DNA of 8,132 nt from assembly GCA_030668065.1 (NCBI GenBank), contig DAOUUS010000060.1, positions 1 to 8,132 on the forward strand, written 5' to 3'. This stretch comes from Candidatus Methanophagales archaeon (lineage in GTDB: Archaea > Halobacteriota > Syntropharchaeia > Alkanophagales > Methanospirareceae). This document shows positions 1 to 6,786 of this stretch, in pieces (within the stretch, counting starts at the first letter, position 1; every line of letters starts with the position of its first letter). The position numbers and the translations under genes were made by a program. Under the pieces are notes generated by a model, which saw only the letters and a list, made by a program, of their open reading frames with translations, was not told where the DNA came from and did no database searches.

Positions 1-405
1 AAACGGTTGGCGCAGTTTTTATACGAGCAAGGTTTCGATGTTTTATGCGAGCATAAAGGATTTACCGAATCGCATCAAATTGCAGTTGACGTTCGCAGCT
101 TCGGAGGTGGCGATAAAGTCGCTAAGAACTTGGAAAAAGCAAATATAATCACTAATAAGAATATGTTCCCATGCGACAAAGCCCCGGAAAATCCTTCCGG
201 GATTAGGCTGGGCGTACAGGAGCTTACGAGACTAGGGATGAAGGAATCAGAGATGCACGCGATTGCGGCTCTTCTAAAACGAGTAGTGATAGATGAAGAA
301 GATGAAAACAGAGTGAAGGACGAAGTTATAGAATTAAAGAATGATTTTTGTCATGTTCATTATTGCTTCGATGAGGGCGATGCGTATGAAAATCCGATTT
401 TGTAA
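1..405 (+). CDS. glyA: Serine hydroxymethyltransferase, C-terminal part (5' truncated by window edge)
   Basis: PLP-dependent cytosolic enzyme that interconverts serine and glycine while moving a one-carbon unit to or from a folate or, in many methanogen-type archaea, tetrahydromethanopterin. The reading frame is open from base 1, so the TTG at 7 is internal and the gene starts outside the window. About 134 residues are visible, against roughly 420-440 for a whole enzyme. Family marks are GFTESHQIAVDV near the left end, ITNKNMFPCDKAPENPSGIR, and RLGVQELTRLGM (bases about 205-240). The Arg at 205-207 in the SGIR motif should be the conserved arginine that holds the substrate carboxylate (Arg363 in E. 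coli). The tail, ending FDEGDAYENPIL, is archaeal in style. The TAA at 403-405 is followed by an A-run, with no oligo-T terminator. The next gene starts 131 bases on and has its own TATA box, so co-transcription is not required. Family assignment is firm; the pterin used cannot be read from this fragment. Confidence 0.93.
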   Translation, partial: KRLAQFLYEQGFDVLCEHKGFTESHQIAVDVRSFGGGDKVAKNLEKANIITNKNMFPCDKAPENPSGIRLGVQELTRLGMKESEMHAIAALLKRVVIDEEDENRVKDEVIELKNDFCHVHYCFDEGDAYENPIL

Positions 406-419
406 AAAAAATGAATGTA

Positions 420-427
420 TTTATAAA
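420..427 (+). promoter_or_regulatory. TATA box upstream of the coiled-coil gene
   Basis: TTTATAAA in an AT-rich stretch just after the glyA stop. An archaeal start site about 25 bases downstream would fall near 447-452. That gives a leader of about 85 bases before the coiled-coil start at 537, but only about 14 bases before the ATG of the small ORF at 464. Assigned from match to consensus and position only. Confidence 0.5.
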
Positions 428-463
428 GGATAGATAATTAACTGTTATAAGGAAGCTTAATGG

Positions 464-547
464 ATGTGGCAGGGGAAGTTCAGCGAAGAAGTAGTTGAAG
501 ATTCCACAGCGATGAGACGAGTGACGGTGAGATGTAATGATGCTTGA
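464..547 (+). CDS. Candidate small protein (27 aa) overlapping the coiled-coil gene start
   Basis: ATG at 464 opens 27 codons ending at TGA 545-547; the product begins MWQGKFSEEVVEDSTAMR and ends CNDA. A purine-rich AAGGAAG at 449-455 sits at a workable ribosome-site distance, and the ATG lies about 14 bases downstream of the start site predicted from the TATA box at 420-427. Its stop lies 8-11 bases inside the next gene, whose start is at 537 or 540, an arrangement that would allow translational coupling. I recognise no family. A second ATG at 460 gives only 12 codons in another frame. The ORF could equally be an untranslated leader with a chance reading frame; its length alone proves nothing. 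Confidence 0.3.
   Translation: MWQGKFSEEVVEDSTAMRRVTVRCNDA
526..530 (+). promoter_or_regulatory. Ribosome binding site for the coiled-coil gene
   Basis: GGTGA, a match to the core of the archaeal anti-Shine-Dalgarno complement GGAGGTGATC. It lies 6 bases before the ATG at 537 and 9 before the adjacent ATG at 540. It supports a start at one of these two codons but does not decide between them. An in-frame stop (TGA 528-530) rules out any earlier start. Confidence 0.6.
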
Positions 548-1406
548 TGAGTTAGAAGAAAGGAGAGCAGTAGTAATAAAAAAAGCGGAAGAATATAAGA
601 GCAAAAGGACGGGATTAAATTCTGAAGCGAGTAAGTGGGCAGATTTAAGAGACGAATTGAATGGCCGGATAAGAGTTGCGGTCGAGAAAGCTAAGGGGTA
701 CCGTACGCAGCGAGAAGGTTATGAAACGGTTATAGAGGAAAATAAGGCAAAGCGCGGCGAGTTAAATAGAAAAGCGTCTAAGTACTATTCGATGGTGGAG
801 AAGCTGCGGAAAAAGAATGATATGCAGAGTATCCAAACTTTCGAAGGGCTTAGAGAAAAGATAGATGAGTTAGAATTGAAGCAGCAGGTAGAAGTGCTGA
901 GTAAGGATAAAGAGAAGAAATTAGTAGCGAAGATTACGGAGCTGAGGAAGGATTTTGCCAGGATGCAGCAGGAGTGGGAGAAGGACCAAGAGTTGAAGGA
1001 ATTGCTGAAGAATGCGCAAAAACACAAGGAAGAAGCGGATAAGCACCACGAAGCGGTATTAACGCATGTGAAGCTATCACATGAGTGCCATGATAAGATG
1101 GTGGGATGCTTTAAGGAAGCGGATAGGGTAAGAGATAAGGCGGATACTGCACACCTGCATTTTTTAGAGGCACAAGAGGCTGCGGATGAAGCACATCGGT
1201 TACACTTGAAGTATCTCCGTGACGTAAAGGACTTCAATCATGTAGTAACAGGGTTGCAGCGTAAAGTACAAGAAGATTGGGGCTTCCAGGAGCGGGTGGA
1301 AGCGAGGAAGAAAGCAAAAACTATTTATGAAAGGTTCAGAGACGGAGAAAAGCTGAGCACTGAGGACGTACTAATGCTACAAAAATCAGAGATGTTATTA
1401 AAGTAG
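537..1406 (+). CDS. Archaeal coiled-coil protein, COG1340-like
   Basis: A 289-residue soluble protein, extremely rich in Lys, Glu, Ala, Arg and Leu, with no signal peptide or membrane segment. Nearly the whole length (residues about 2-260) shows heptad-type coiled coil. Spaced repeats in the first third (RDELNGRI near 40, KRGELNRKASKYY near 75) are like those of the archaeal COG1340 family. A more His/Asp-rich middle (about 160-230) is followed by a short globular-looking tail, YERFRDGEKLSTEDVLMLQKS, close to the C-terminal end seen in these proteins. The function of the family is not established; a structural or scaffold role is only inferred from the long coil. The start is ATG ATG at 537/540, behind GGTGA and an in-frame stop. 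Upstream lies a TATA box and a small ORF overlapping the start; downstream, yjbQ converges from the other strand. Coding character is certain; function is unknown. Confidence 0.88.
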   Translation: MMLDELEERRAVVIKKAEEYKSKRTGLNSEASKWADLRDELNGRIRVAVEKAKGYRTQREGYETVIEENKAKRGELNRKASKYYSMVEKLRKKNDMQSIQTFEGLREKIDELELKQQVEVLSKDKEKKLVAKITELRKDFARMQQEWEKDQELKELLKNAQKHKEEADKHHEAVLTHVKLSHECHDKMVGCFKEADRVRDKADTAHLHFLEAQEAADEAHRLHLKYLRDVKDFNHVVTGLQRKVQEDWGFQERVEARKKAKTIYERFRDGEKLSTEDVLMLQKSEMLLK

Positions 1407-1575
1407 CGATAAAAAAGGACACGTTAGAGGGGGCTATTGGGATTTAAACTAAGGACAGCAATACAACGTTGTTTGTTTGCTTTCTGTATCCACGCCCGCA
1501 ACTAACGCATCTGATTTTTCGCCTTGGGATAGATTTTCAGACCTAATCTTTTTCACACAAACAAAAACACTACCC
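1407..1575. other. Convergent intergenic region between coiled-coil gene and yjbQ-like gene
   Basis: A gap of 169 bases between two convergent stops, with no gene seen. It contains a perfect 10-base palindrome ACAACGTTGT at 1463-1472, followed directly by T-rich sequence (TTTGTTTGCTTTC), a weak candidate end signal for the plus-strand transcript. Near the right end the minus strand carries T-rich sequence just past the yjbQ stop. Confidence 0.4.
1554..1572 (-). terminator. T-rich terminator of the YjbQ-family gene
   Basis: Read on the minus strand, the bases just after the TAA stop (1576-1578) run GTAGTGTTTTTGTTTGTGTG, a T-rich stretch typical of archaeal intrinsic termination, without a hairpin. 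Position right behind the stop supports the call; strength cannot be judged from sequence. Confidence 0.4.
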
Positions 1576-1968
1576 TTAAACGACATTCACACATACTTCT
1601 CGCCTTCGTGGCCCGTCACACTCAACGAAGAAGATACTCTGCCACGTGCCAAGAACCAACTCTCCACGATCTACCGGAATAGACACACTTGTACCGAGCA
1701 AAACCGCCCTGAGATGCGAATGCGCATTGTTATCTATCCTATCATGCAGGTAGCCCTTACCTTTCGGGACTAACTCGTTCAGAAGCGTGACGATGTCTTG
1801 TTTCATCCCCGCCTCGTTTTCATTTATTATAATGCCGGAAGTGGTATGTCTTGTGAATATAACGCAGATTCCGGATTCAACACCGGTGTATTTTACTAGC
1901 TCTTTTACCTTTTCGGTAATGTCAACGAGTTCGGTACTTTCCCGTGTCTTTAGTTCTATTCGTTCCAT
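1576..1968 (-). CDS. yjbQ: YjbQ/UPF0047 family protein (secondary thiamine-phosphate synthase family)
   Basis: A 130-residue single-domain cytosolic protein, the normal length for the YjbQ/UPF0047 family (PF01894). Members are annotated as secondary thiamine-phosphate synthase because the E. coli protein can partly replace ThiE; the true physiological role is less certain. The hallmark motifs are all present: FTRHTTSGIIINENE (residues 38-52, with H41), DNNAHSHLRAVLLGTS (79-94, with H83 and H85), IPVDRGELVLGTWQ (97-110), and the ending FFVECDGPRRREV (113-125). The paired histidines and the DGPRRR end are the family's conserved surface. The ATG at 1966-1968 is the only good start; no strong ribosome site precedes it (only GAAAG). 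It is transcribed away from thrS, and a TATA-like sequence near 2010-2016 would give a leader of about 18 bases. Family assignment is firm; the enzymatic role is from homology only. Confidence 0.92.
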   Translation of the reverse strand: MERIELKTRESTELVDITEKVKELVKYTGVESGICVIFTRHTTSGIIINENEAGMKQDIVTLLNELVPKGKGYLHDRIDNNAHSHLRAVLLGTSVSIPVDRGELVLGTWQSIFFVECDGPRRREVCVNVV

Positions 1969-2044
1969 GCTACTTTCGATGTTAAATTTTAGTATGTAGA
2001 GTCTAATACTTTATACTTTCCTAAAATAATAAGAGGCGTGAAAA
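1969..2044. promoter_or_regulatory. Divergent promoter region, YjbQ-family gene / thrS
   Basis: A 76-base AT-rich gap between two divergent starts. The best TATA candidate is at 2010-2016 and reads GTATAAAG on the minus strand. It lies about 42-47 bases upstream of the minus-strand ATG, giving a start site near 1986. On the plus strand the same bases read CTTTATAC; a start from it would fall near 2037-2040, too late to include the full thrS ribosome site. thrS may therefore use the poorer TAATACTTT at about 2004-2012. Confidence 0.45.
2033..2036 (+). promoter_or_regulatory. Ribosome binding site that supports the TTG start of thrS
   Basis: GAGG, 8 bases before TTG 2045-2047, followed by CGTGA, so the stretch resembles GAGGTGA with extra bases. 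Together with the family N-terminus encoded from the TTG, it supports this non-ATG start. Confidence 0.55.
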
Positions 2045-3955
2045 TTGCAACTGCTGTTCATACATTCGGATTATATAGAATACGAAGCAAAAGAGAAGAC
2101 GAGGGTCGCGGAAGAGCTAGAAACGAAAAGTGAGCGTGTAGAAGAAGCTTTAGTCGTTTTCATTGCTGTGGAGCACGAAGACGAGCAGAACGTGGATTAT
2201 GTGGTGACGAAAGCCGCGGAAGAAACTATTTCTATCTTCAATAAGGTCGGTGCGGAAAGAATCGTTCTGTATCCGTATGCGCATTTGAGTTCTGAACTGG
2301 CTTCGCCTGATAAGAGCGTGGAGATACTGCGAGCACTGCGTGATAATTTGCATGCGCAGGGTATGGAAGTGAAGAAGGCACCTTTTGGGTGGTATAAAGC
2401 GTTCACGCTTCGATGCAAGGGACATCCACTGTCCGAGCTATCGCGCAAGATAACGGTTCTTGAGGGTGCAGAAGTCGGAGAAGTAAAAGAAGTAGAAGCG
2501 AAATCAAAAGCGTTAGAAGCGGAAGAGAAAGCAGAATCTCAGTTCTTCGTCATGGATGATCAGGGAACCTTAATACCAGCCGATGAGTTCGATTTTGGTG
2601 CGGAACAAGCTAACTTGCGGCAGTTCTTCCTGTATGAAAGCGAGAAGCGCCGCGCAGTGGATAAGGTACCGCCACATGTAGAACTAATGAAGAGATTGGA
2701 AATAGCGGATTATGAACCCTCGTCCGACCCCGGTAATCTCAGGTTTTATCCCAAGGGCGAGCTGATAAAGACGCTATTAGAGGATTATGTGAGGACGACA
2801 GTAGCGGAATACGGTGCTGCTGAGGTCGAGACGCCAATTATGTACAGTGTAAAGCATCCCGCGCTGAAAGATTATATTGAACGGTTCCCGGCGAGGCAGT
2901 ATTCGATGGTGGGTAAAGGCGCTAAGCCCGATTTGTTCTTACGGTTCGCAGCATGCTTCGGGCAGTTCCTCATGAGTAAAGACATGAGTATATCGTATAA
3001 GAACATGCCAGTGAAGATGTTTGAACTTGCTCCTTCGTTTAGAAAGGAGAAACGAGGGGAACTTGTAGGACTGCGCCGTTTGAGAAAGTTCACGATGCCG
3101 GACATGCATACGCTCTGCCGCGACATGGACGAAGCGTTAAATGAGTTCAAGATGCAGTATGAACTAGGCATGCGTGTTTTAGACAGTATTGGATTCTCAT
3201 CAAGTGACTACGAAGTGGCGATACGATTCACAAAGGATTTTTATGATGCGAATAAGGACTTTATAACGGATTTGGTGAATATAGCGGGTAAGCCCGTTTT
3301 GATAGAGATGTGGGACCAGCGGTTTTTCTATTTCGTGCTCAAGTTTGAGTTCAATTTCGTGGATGCGTTAGGAAAAGCGTCTGCGTTATCCACGGTACAG
3401 ATAGACGTGGAGAATGCGGAACGCTATGATATAAAATATATAGATACAAGCGGTGCGGAGAAAAGGCCCATTATACTGCATTGCTCGCCGAGCGGTGCGA
3501 TAGAGCGGTGCATGTATGCGTTATTAGAGAAAGCGTATTTGGAAAAAGAACGTGGCATTCCGCCGATGTTTCCGCTTTGGCTTTCGCCGACACAGGTGCG
3601 GCTAATTCCGATAGCAGAACGGCATTTAGAATATGTCGAGAGCATTCTACCGGCTCTGTCAGGGTTACGGGTGGACGTGGATGACCGCGAAGAGACGGTA
3701 TCGAAGAAGATAAGGGATGCAGGTCGTGAGTGGATACCTTACGTTGCCGTGGTAGGAGATAAGGAGGTGGAGACGAAGACGTTGAGTGTAACAATCAGGG
3801 GCGAATCGTACGGAAATACGAAAAAAGGGAAAAAACAGGAGATGGATGTTCTTGAGTTGAAAACACGAGTAGAGCAAGAAATAAAAGGCAAGCCATTCCG
3901 GCAGTTGCCGTTATCCAATAAGCTGTCGAAACGAGTGAAATTCGTGGGTGGGTGA
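2045..3955 (+). CDS. thrS: Threonyl-tRNA synthetase, archaeal type with N-terminal editing domain
   Basis: Class II synthetase that charges tRNA-Thr in the cytosol; 636 residues, usual for archaeal ThrRS. The TTG start is supported by GAGG upstream and by the family N-terminus QLLFIHSDYIEYEAKEK. Residues 1 to about 145 form the archaeal editing domain (D-aminoacyl-tRNA deacylase fold), which removes mischarged serine. H80 and K118 (in APFGWYKAF) appear to match P. abyssi H83 and K121, and KGHPLSELSR follows at 125-134. A linker (about 145-215) leads to the catalytic core: motif 2 at FRKEKRGELVGLRRLRKFT (332-350) and motif 3 at GAIER (484-488). C304, H355 and H479 fit the three zinc ligands that recognise threonine. 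The anticodon-binding domain covers about 530-636 (PLWLSPTQVRLIPI, then DDREETVSKKIRDAGREWIPYV). No key residue appears missing. It diverges from the YjbQ-family gene; the next gene on the same strand has its own promoter. Confidence 0.97.
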   Translation: MQLLFIHSDYIEYEAKEKTRVAEELETKSERVEEALVVFIAVEHEDEQNVDYVVTKAAEETISIFNKVGAERIVLYPYAHLSSELASPDKSVEILRALRDNLHAQGMEVKKAPFGWYKAFTLRCKGHPLSELSRKITVLEGAEVGEVKEVEAKSKALEAEEKAESQFFVMDDQGTLIPADEFDFGAEQANLRQFFLYESEKRRAVDKVPPHVELMKRLEIADYEPSSDPGNLRFYPKGELIKTLLEDYVRTTVAEYGAAEVETPIMYSVKHPALKDYIERFPARQYSMVGKGAKPDLFLRFAACFGQFLMSKDMSISYKNMPVKMFELAPSFRKEKRGELVGLRRLRKFTMPDMHTLCRDMDEALNEFKMQYELGMRVLDSIGFSSSDYEVAIRFTKDFYDANKDFITDLVNIAGKPVLIEMWDQRFFYFVLKFEFNFVDALGKASALSTVQIDVENAERYDIKYIDTSGAEKRPIILHCSPSGAIERCMYALLEKAYLEKERGIPPMFPLWLSPTQVRLIPIAERHLEYVESILPALSGLRVDVDDREETVSKKIRDAGREWIPYVAVVGDKEVETKTLSVTIRGESYGNTKKGKKQEMDVLELKTRVEQEIKGKPFRQLPLSNKLSKRVKFVGG

Positions 3956-3987
3956 CTGTACAAATTGGGACTCATAAGCACCCGCCG

Positions 3988-3994
3988 TATAAAT
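3988..3994 (+). promoter_or_regulatory. TATA box of the surface-protein gene
   Basis: TATAAAT, the best TATA box in the window, in the 81-base gap behind thrS. A start about 25 bases downstream (near 4015) would leave a leader of about 20 bases that includes the GGAG site at 4023-4026. The gene therefore looks like its own transcription unit. Confidence 0.6.
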
Positions 3995-4022
3995 CGAAGT
4001 TAACCTAAACGATGAAAAAAAA

Positions 4023-4026
4023 GGAG
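4023..4026 (+). promoter_or_regulatory. Ribosome binding site of the surface-protein gene
   Basis: GGAG in AAAAGGAGTGC, 10 bases before ATG 4037. It fixes this start, which is also where a signal peptide begins. Confidence 0.6.
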
Positions 4027-4036
4027 TGCATAACAA

Positions 4037-6754
4037 ATGGCTAAAGAATATAGTATCTGGACAGTCTTAGTAATAGTTTTATTGGTGGTTCCTGCTCTGG
4101 CAAGTGATCCGGGAACGGAAGGTGACCGGGTGAGTGACTGGGTGACAATTAATGCGAATCCCGCTGAAATACTTGCCGATGGCGTTTCCACTTCGGAGAT
4201 AAATGTAGTGGTCTCGTGGCCTGAAGGGACTGAAAGGGGTGGTGAACCGGCGGATAATGAGACTGTGCATATGTGGACGGCACTCGGTGGGTTTACGGAA
4301 GTAGGGAATGAAAGCAATACCGGCAGGTCTATTAACGTAATCACAGATGACAATGGCACGGCAACCGCACTACTATCTGGAAATGAAACAGGCATAGCCA
4401 CTATTTTTGTGGGATGTCAGAGTGGCGGCTGGAACTTTACGGATGTAACGTTTCGGGATCAGGCGGTAACGGTGGCTGAGGACGGGGCATTACAAAAGAC
4501 GTGGTATGTAGATGACAGTGGCGGTGCAAATTTCACAAATATACAGGATGCTGTGGATAATGCAACCGCAGGAGATACCATAATTGTTAGAGATGGCACG
4601 TACACCGAAAATGTGGTGGTTGGCAAGGAGTTAACCATCCGCTCAGAGAATGGTTACGCGAAAACGCTTGTTCGTGCTGCACGTTCTTCCAAACATGTCT
4701 TCACGGTAACCGCGGATAATGTAACTATACAGGGGTTTACGGTTACCGGAGCAGTTGCAAAGCATCCATACTACTCATACAAAACAGCGGGAATAGCTCT
4801 TGGCAGGGACGTGGACCACTGCAACATCACGGACAATAGAGTCACGAATAACACACAGGGAATTAGACTATCGTTTTTGTGCGGAAACAATATAGTAAAG
4901 AGAAACATCGTGAATGCAAACAGTATCTTTGGTATCTTCCTGTATTGGGGTTCAAACGGTAACAAAATCGAGGATAATATCGTGGACTTTAATGGCAAAC
5001 GCGGTCTCTCCTTGCATTATGCTAATAGTAACGAGATTGTGGGTAATACGTTGAGTTCAAACGGTAACTACGGCATCTTCATGGAGAACTCGAAGAATAA
5101 CCAAATTTACCATAATAATCTCATGAACAATACCATTAATGCGGCAGACGATAAGCCGGAACGGAATCTATGGAATCACACAATTCTTCCGGAAGGCAAC
5201 TACTGGTCGGATTATACAGGCGTGGATGATGGCAGTGGAACCGGAAAGCATGCAATCGCCGGTGATGGGATAGGCGATACAGAGATACCACATCCTGCGG
5301 CTGGTTTTGATTTTTATCCGTTCATGCACGAGAACCTGTGGGAAAGCCTGTGGGAAATCACAGAAAAGCGAATAGAAACAGCTACTGGTACCGGGATAGT
5401 CACTCTTTCCATAGATAAAGGTTACTTTAGTTCTGCAGCGGCCGTAAATGAATCCTCGTTGCCACAAGTGGGTAAGCCAAAAATTATATTCCCGCATGGT
5501 TTCTTTACATTCATTATTGGTGGCCTAAAATCCGGTGATAACGTAACCGTAACGCTAGAATTGCCAGCGGATTTGGCGGCTAATTCGCAATACTGGAAAT
5601 ATAGTTCACAGTCAGGAGGTTGGGACAACATATCAATGGCCGATAATGACGGTGATAACCTATTAACGTTTATTCTCAAAGATGGCGGAGTTGGAGATGC
5701 TGACGGACGTGCAAATGGCGTAATCTCAGACCCGGGTGGCCCAGCGCTGCTGGCTGACCTAACGCTCAATGCCTCGGACCTATCTTTCGTGCCTGTAAAT
5801 CCAGCAGAAGATGATTGTGTGAACGTAAACATAACAGCAATTGTGCATAATATTGGCGGTGCAGACGCAAACAACTTCACGGTGTCTTTCACAGACGGAA
5901 CTGCTCTGATTGGAGATATTATCATTTCAGCACGTGCTAACTCATCTTCAAACGCTTCGATACTGTGGACAGCGGCATCGGGAGTGCACAACATTAGCGT
6001 TGTTGTTGATGCCGGAAATGAAATAGTGGAATCAAATGATACGAATAACGAAGCGGAAAAGGCAATTACAGTGCAAACGAAACCTGAACTCTGCACAACA
6101 GATATTTCATTCTCGCCTGTAAGCCCAACAGAAGGCGAGTCGGTGACAATAACAGCAGTTATAAACAATACGGGGTGGTCAGCGGCAAGCGATTTTACCA
6201 CATCGTTCTTTGTGGATGGTGCTTTGATAGGGAATGCAACGAATATATCAGTAAACGCTCTTTCGAGTTCCAAAGCCACGATTACGTGGACTTCGGTCTC
6301 GGGCAAGCACGATATGAGAGTATTCGCAGATTCTTGTGATGTAATCCAAGAATCGAATGAGACGAATAATAACGCAAGTAGAACGATTATAGTGAATACG
6401 AAGGAGTACCCCCCCCGTCGCACTGGAGGTGGTGGTGGCGGCAGCGGAGGTGGCGGGTCATCTCGAGATACAGATGGAGATGGCTACAGCGACATGGTAG
6501 AAATGTTCCTGGGAACAGACTGGAAAGATCCGGATGATTATCCCGGTGCTGCGTCTCAGACACCAACGCCTACTGCTAAACAAACGCCTACCGTTACTCG
6601 TACAGTCGCACCTACTGAGACACCAACGCCTACTGCCACATCTATACCGAGACCGTCACCCAAATCCAAAAGACGCCTACCCGGATTCGAGGCGGTATTT
6701 GCACTCGCGGTACTGTTTGTAGTTGCGTACCGGGTGCGGAAGAGCATAAAATAA
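4037..6754 (+). CDS. Modular secreted surface protein: beta-helix, CARDB repeats and PGF-CTERM anchor
   Basis: A 905-residue exported protein with no catalytic motif seen. Residues 1-22 are a Sec-type signal peptide (hydrophobic core WTVLVIVLLVVPALA). An invasin/Big-type Ig-like domain follows (about 33-145; NANPAEILADGVSTSEI, then DDNGTATALLSG). Residues 154-430 are a NosD-like right-handed beta-helix: YVDDSGGANFTNIQDAVD, repeated Asn-rich coils, closing with NYWSDYTGVDD and DFYPFM. Residues about 436-570 resemble a choice-of-anchor domain (FPHGFFTFIIGGLKSGDNVT, DGGVGDADGRANGVISDPGG). Two CARDB domains follow (about 572-680 and 683-788), each closing with a VIQESNETNN-type motif. Then come a Gly-rich hinge (797-809), a TSP3/dockerin-like calcium repeat (DTDGDGYSDMVEMFLGTD, from 811), a Thr/Pro stalk (about 838-877), PGF at 882-884, one membrane helix and a basic tail. 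PGF-CTERM is the archaeosortase A signal for cleavage and lipid anchoring. Many N-X-S/T sequons suggest glycosylation. A role in adhesion or the S-layer is inferred; the ligand is unknown. Confidence 0.93.
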   Translation: MAKEYSIWTVLVIVLLVVPALASDPGTEGDRVSDWVTINANPAEILADGVSTSEINVVVSWPEGTERGGEPADNETVHMWTALGGFTEVGNESNTGRSINVITDDNGTATALLSGNETGIATIFVGCQSGGWNFTDVTFRDQAVTVAEDGALQKTWYVDDSGGANFTNIQDAVDNATAGDTIIVRDGTYTENVVVGKELTIRSENGYAKTLVRAARSSKHVFTVTADNVTIQGFTVTGAVAKHPYYSYKTAGIALGRDVDHCNITDNRVTNNTQGIRLSFLCGNNIVKRNIVNANSIFGIFLYWGSNGNKIEDNIVDFNGKRGLSLHYANSNEIVGNTLSSNGNYGIFMENSKNNQIYHNNLMNNTINAADDKPERNLWNHTILPEGNYWSDYTGVDDGSGTGKHAIAGDGIGDTEIPHPAAGFDFYPFMHENLWESLWEITEKRIETATGTGIVTLSIDKGYFSSAAAVNESSLPQVGKPKIIFPHGFFTFIIGGLKSGDNVTVTLELPADLAANSQYWKYSSQSGGWDNISMADNDGDNLLTFILKDGGVGDADGRANGVISDPGGPALLADLTLNASDLSFVPVNPAEDDCVNVNITAIVHNIGGADANNFTVSFTDGTALIGDIIISARANSSSNASILWTAASGVHNISVVVDAGNEIVESNDTNNEAEKAITVQTKPELCTTDISFSPVSPTEGESVTITAVINNTGWSAASDFTTSFFVDGALIGNATNISVNALSSSKATITWTSVSGKHDMRVFADSCDVIQESNETNNNASRTIIVNTKEYPPRRTGGGGGGSGGGGSSRDTDGDGYSDMVEMFLGTDWKDPDDYPGAASQTPTPTAKQTPTVTRTVAPTETPTPTATSIPRPSPKSKRRLPGFEAVFALAVLFVVAYRVRKSIK
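6409..6416 (+). repeat. C8 homopolymer inside the surface-protein gene
   Basis: Eight consecutive C covering codons Tyr791 to Arg794, at the end of the second CARDB domain and just before the Gly-rich hinge. Loss of one C would lead to a stop at 6498-6500, and gain of one to a stop at 6535-6537. Either way the product would lose its calcium repeat, stalk and PGF-CTERM anchor. Confidence 0.85.
6558..6636 (+). repeat. In-frame 19-base direct repeat in the Thr/Pro stalk
   Basis: AGACACCAACGCCTACTGC occurs exactly at 6558-6576 and again at 6618-6636, a 60-base (20-codon) offset that keeps the frame. Both copies encode a TPTPTA segment of the stalk. Loss or duplication of the unit would change stalk length by 20 residues without breaking the protein. 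Confidence 0.85.
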
Positions 6755-6786
6755 ACAAGAAAGCATAAAATCCAAAAATAATTGTT

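Noticed and set aside
505..560. Possible C/D-box small RNA (several GATGA-like words)
   Set aside because: No matching CTGA D boxes at the right spacing, and no closing stem; the words fall in the ribosome-site and start region of the coiled-coil gene.
785..1237. 150-codon minus-strand frame rich in Ser, Cys and Phe
   Set aside because: Antisense to the Lys/Glu-rich coiled coil; the Ser/Phe/Cys bias is what the complement of such codons gives.
1477..1773. 98-codon plus-strand frame
   Set aside because: Mostly antisense to the well-supported YjbQ-family gene, with a non-ATG start and no motif.
4012..4044. 10-codon ORF (MKKKECITNG) overlapping the surface-gene start
   Set aside because: It would begin within a few bases of the predicted transcript start, arises from the A-run before GGAG, and has nothing to support translation.
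5422..6423. 333-codon open frame on the minus strand
   Set aside because: It lies wholly antisense to the surface-protein gene, starts at a non-ATG codon, has no ribosome site and no recognisable motif. The plus-strand frame has clear domains, so this is a shadow.
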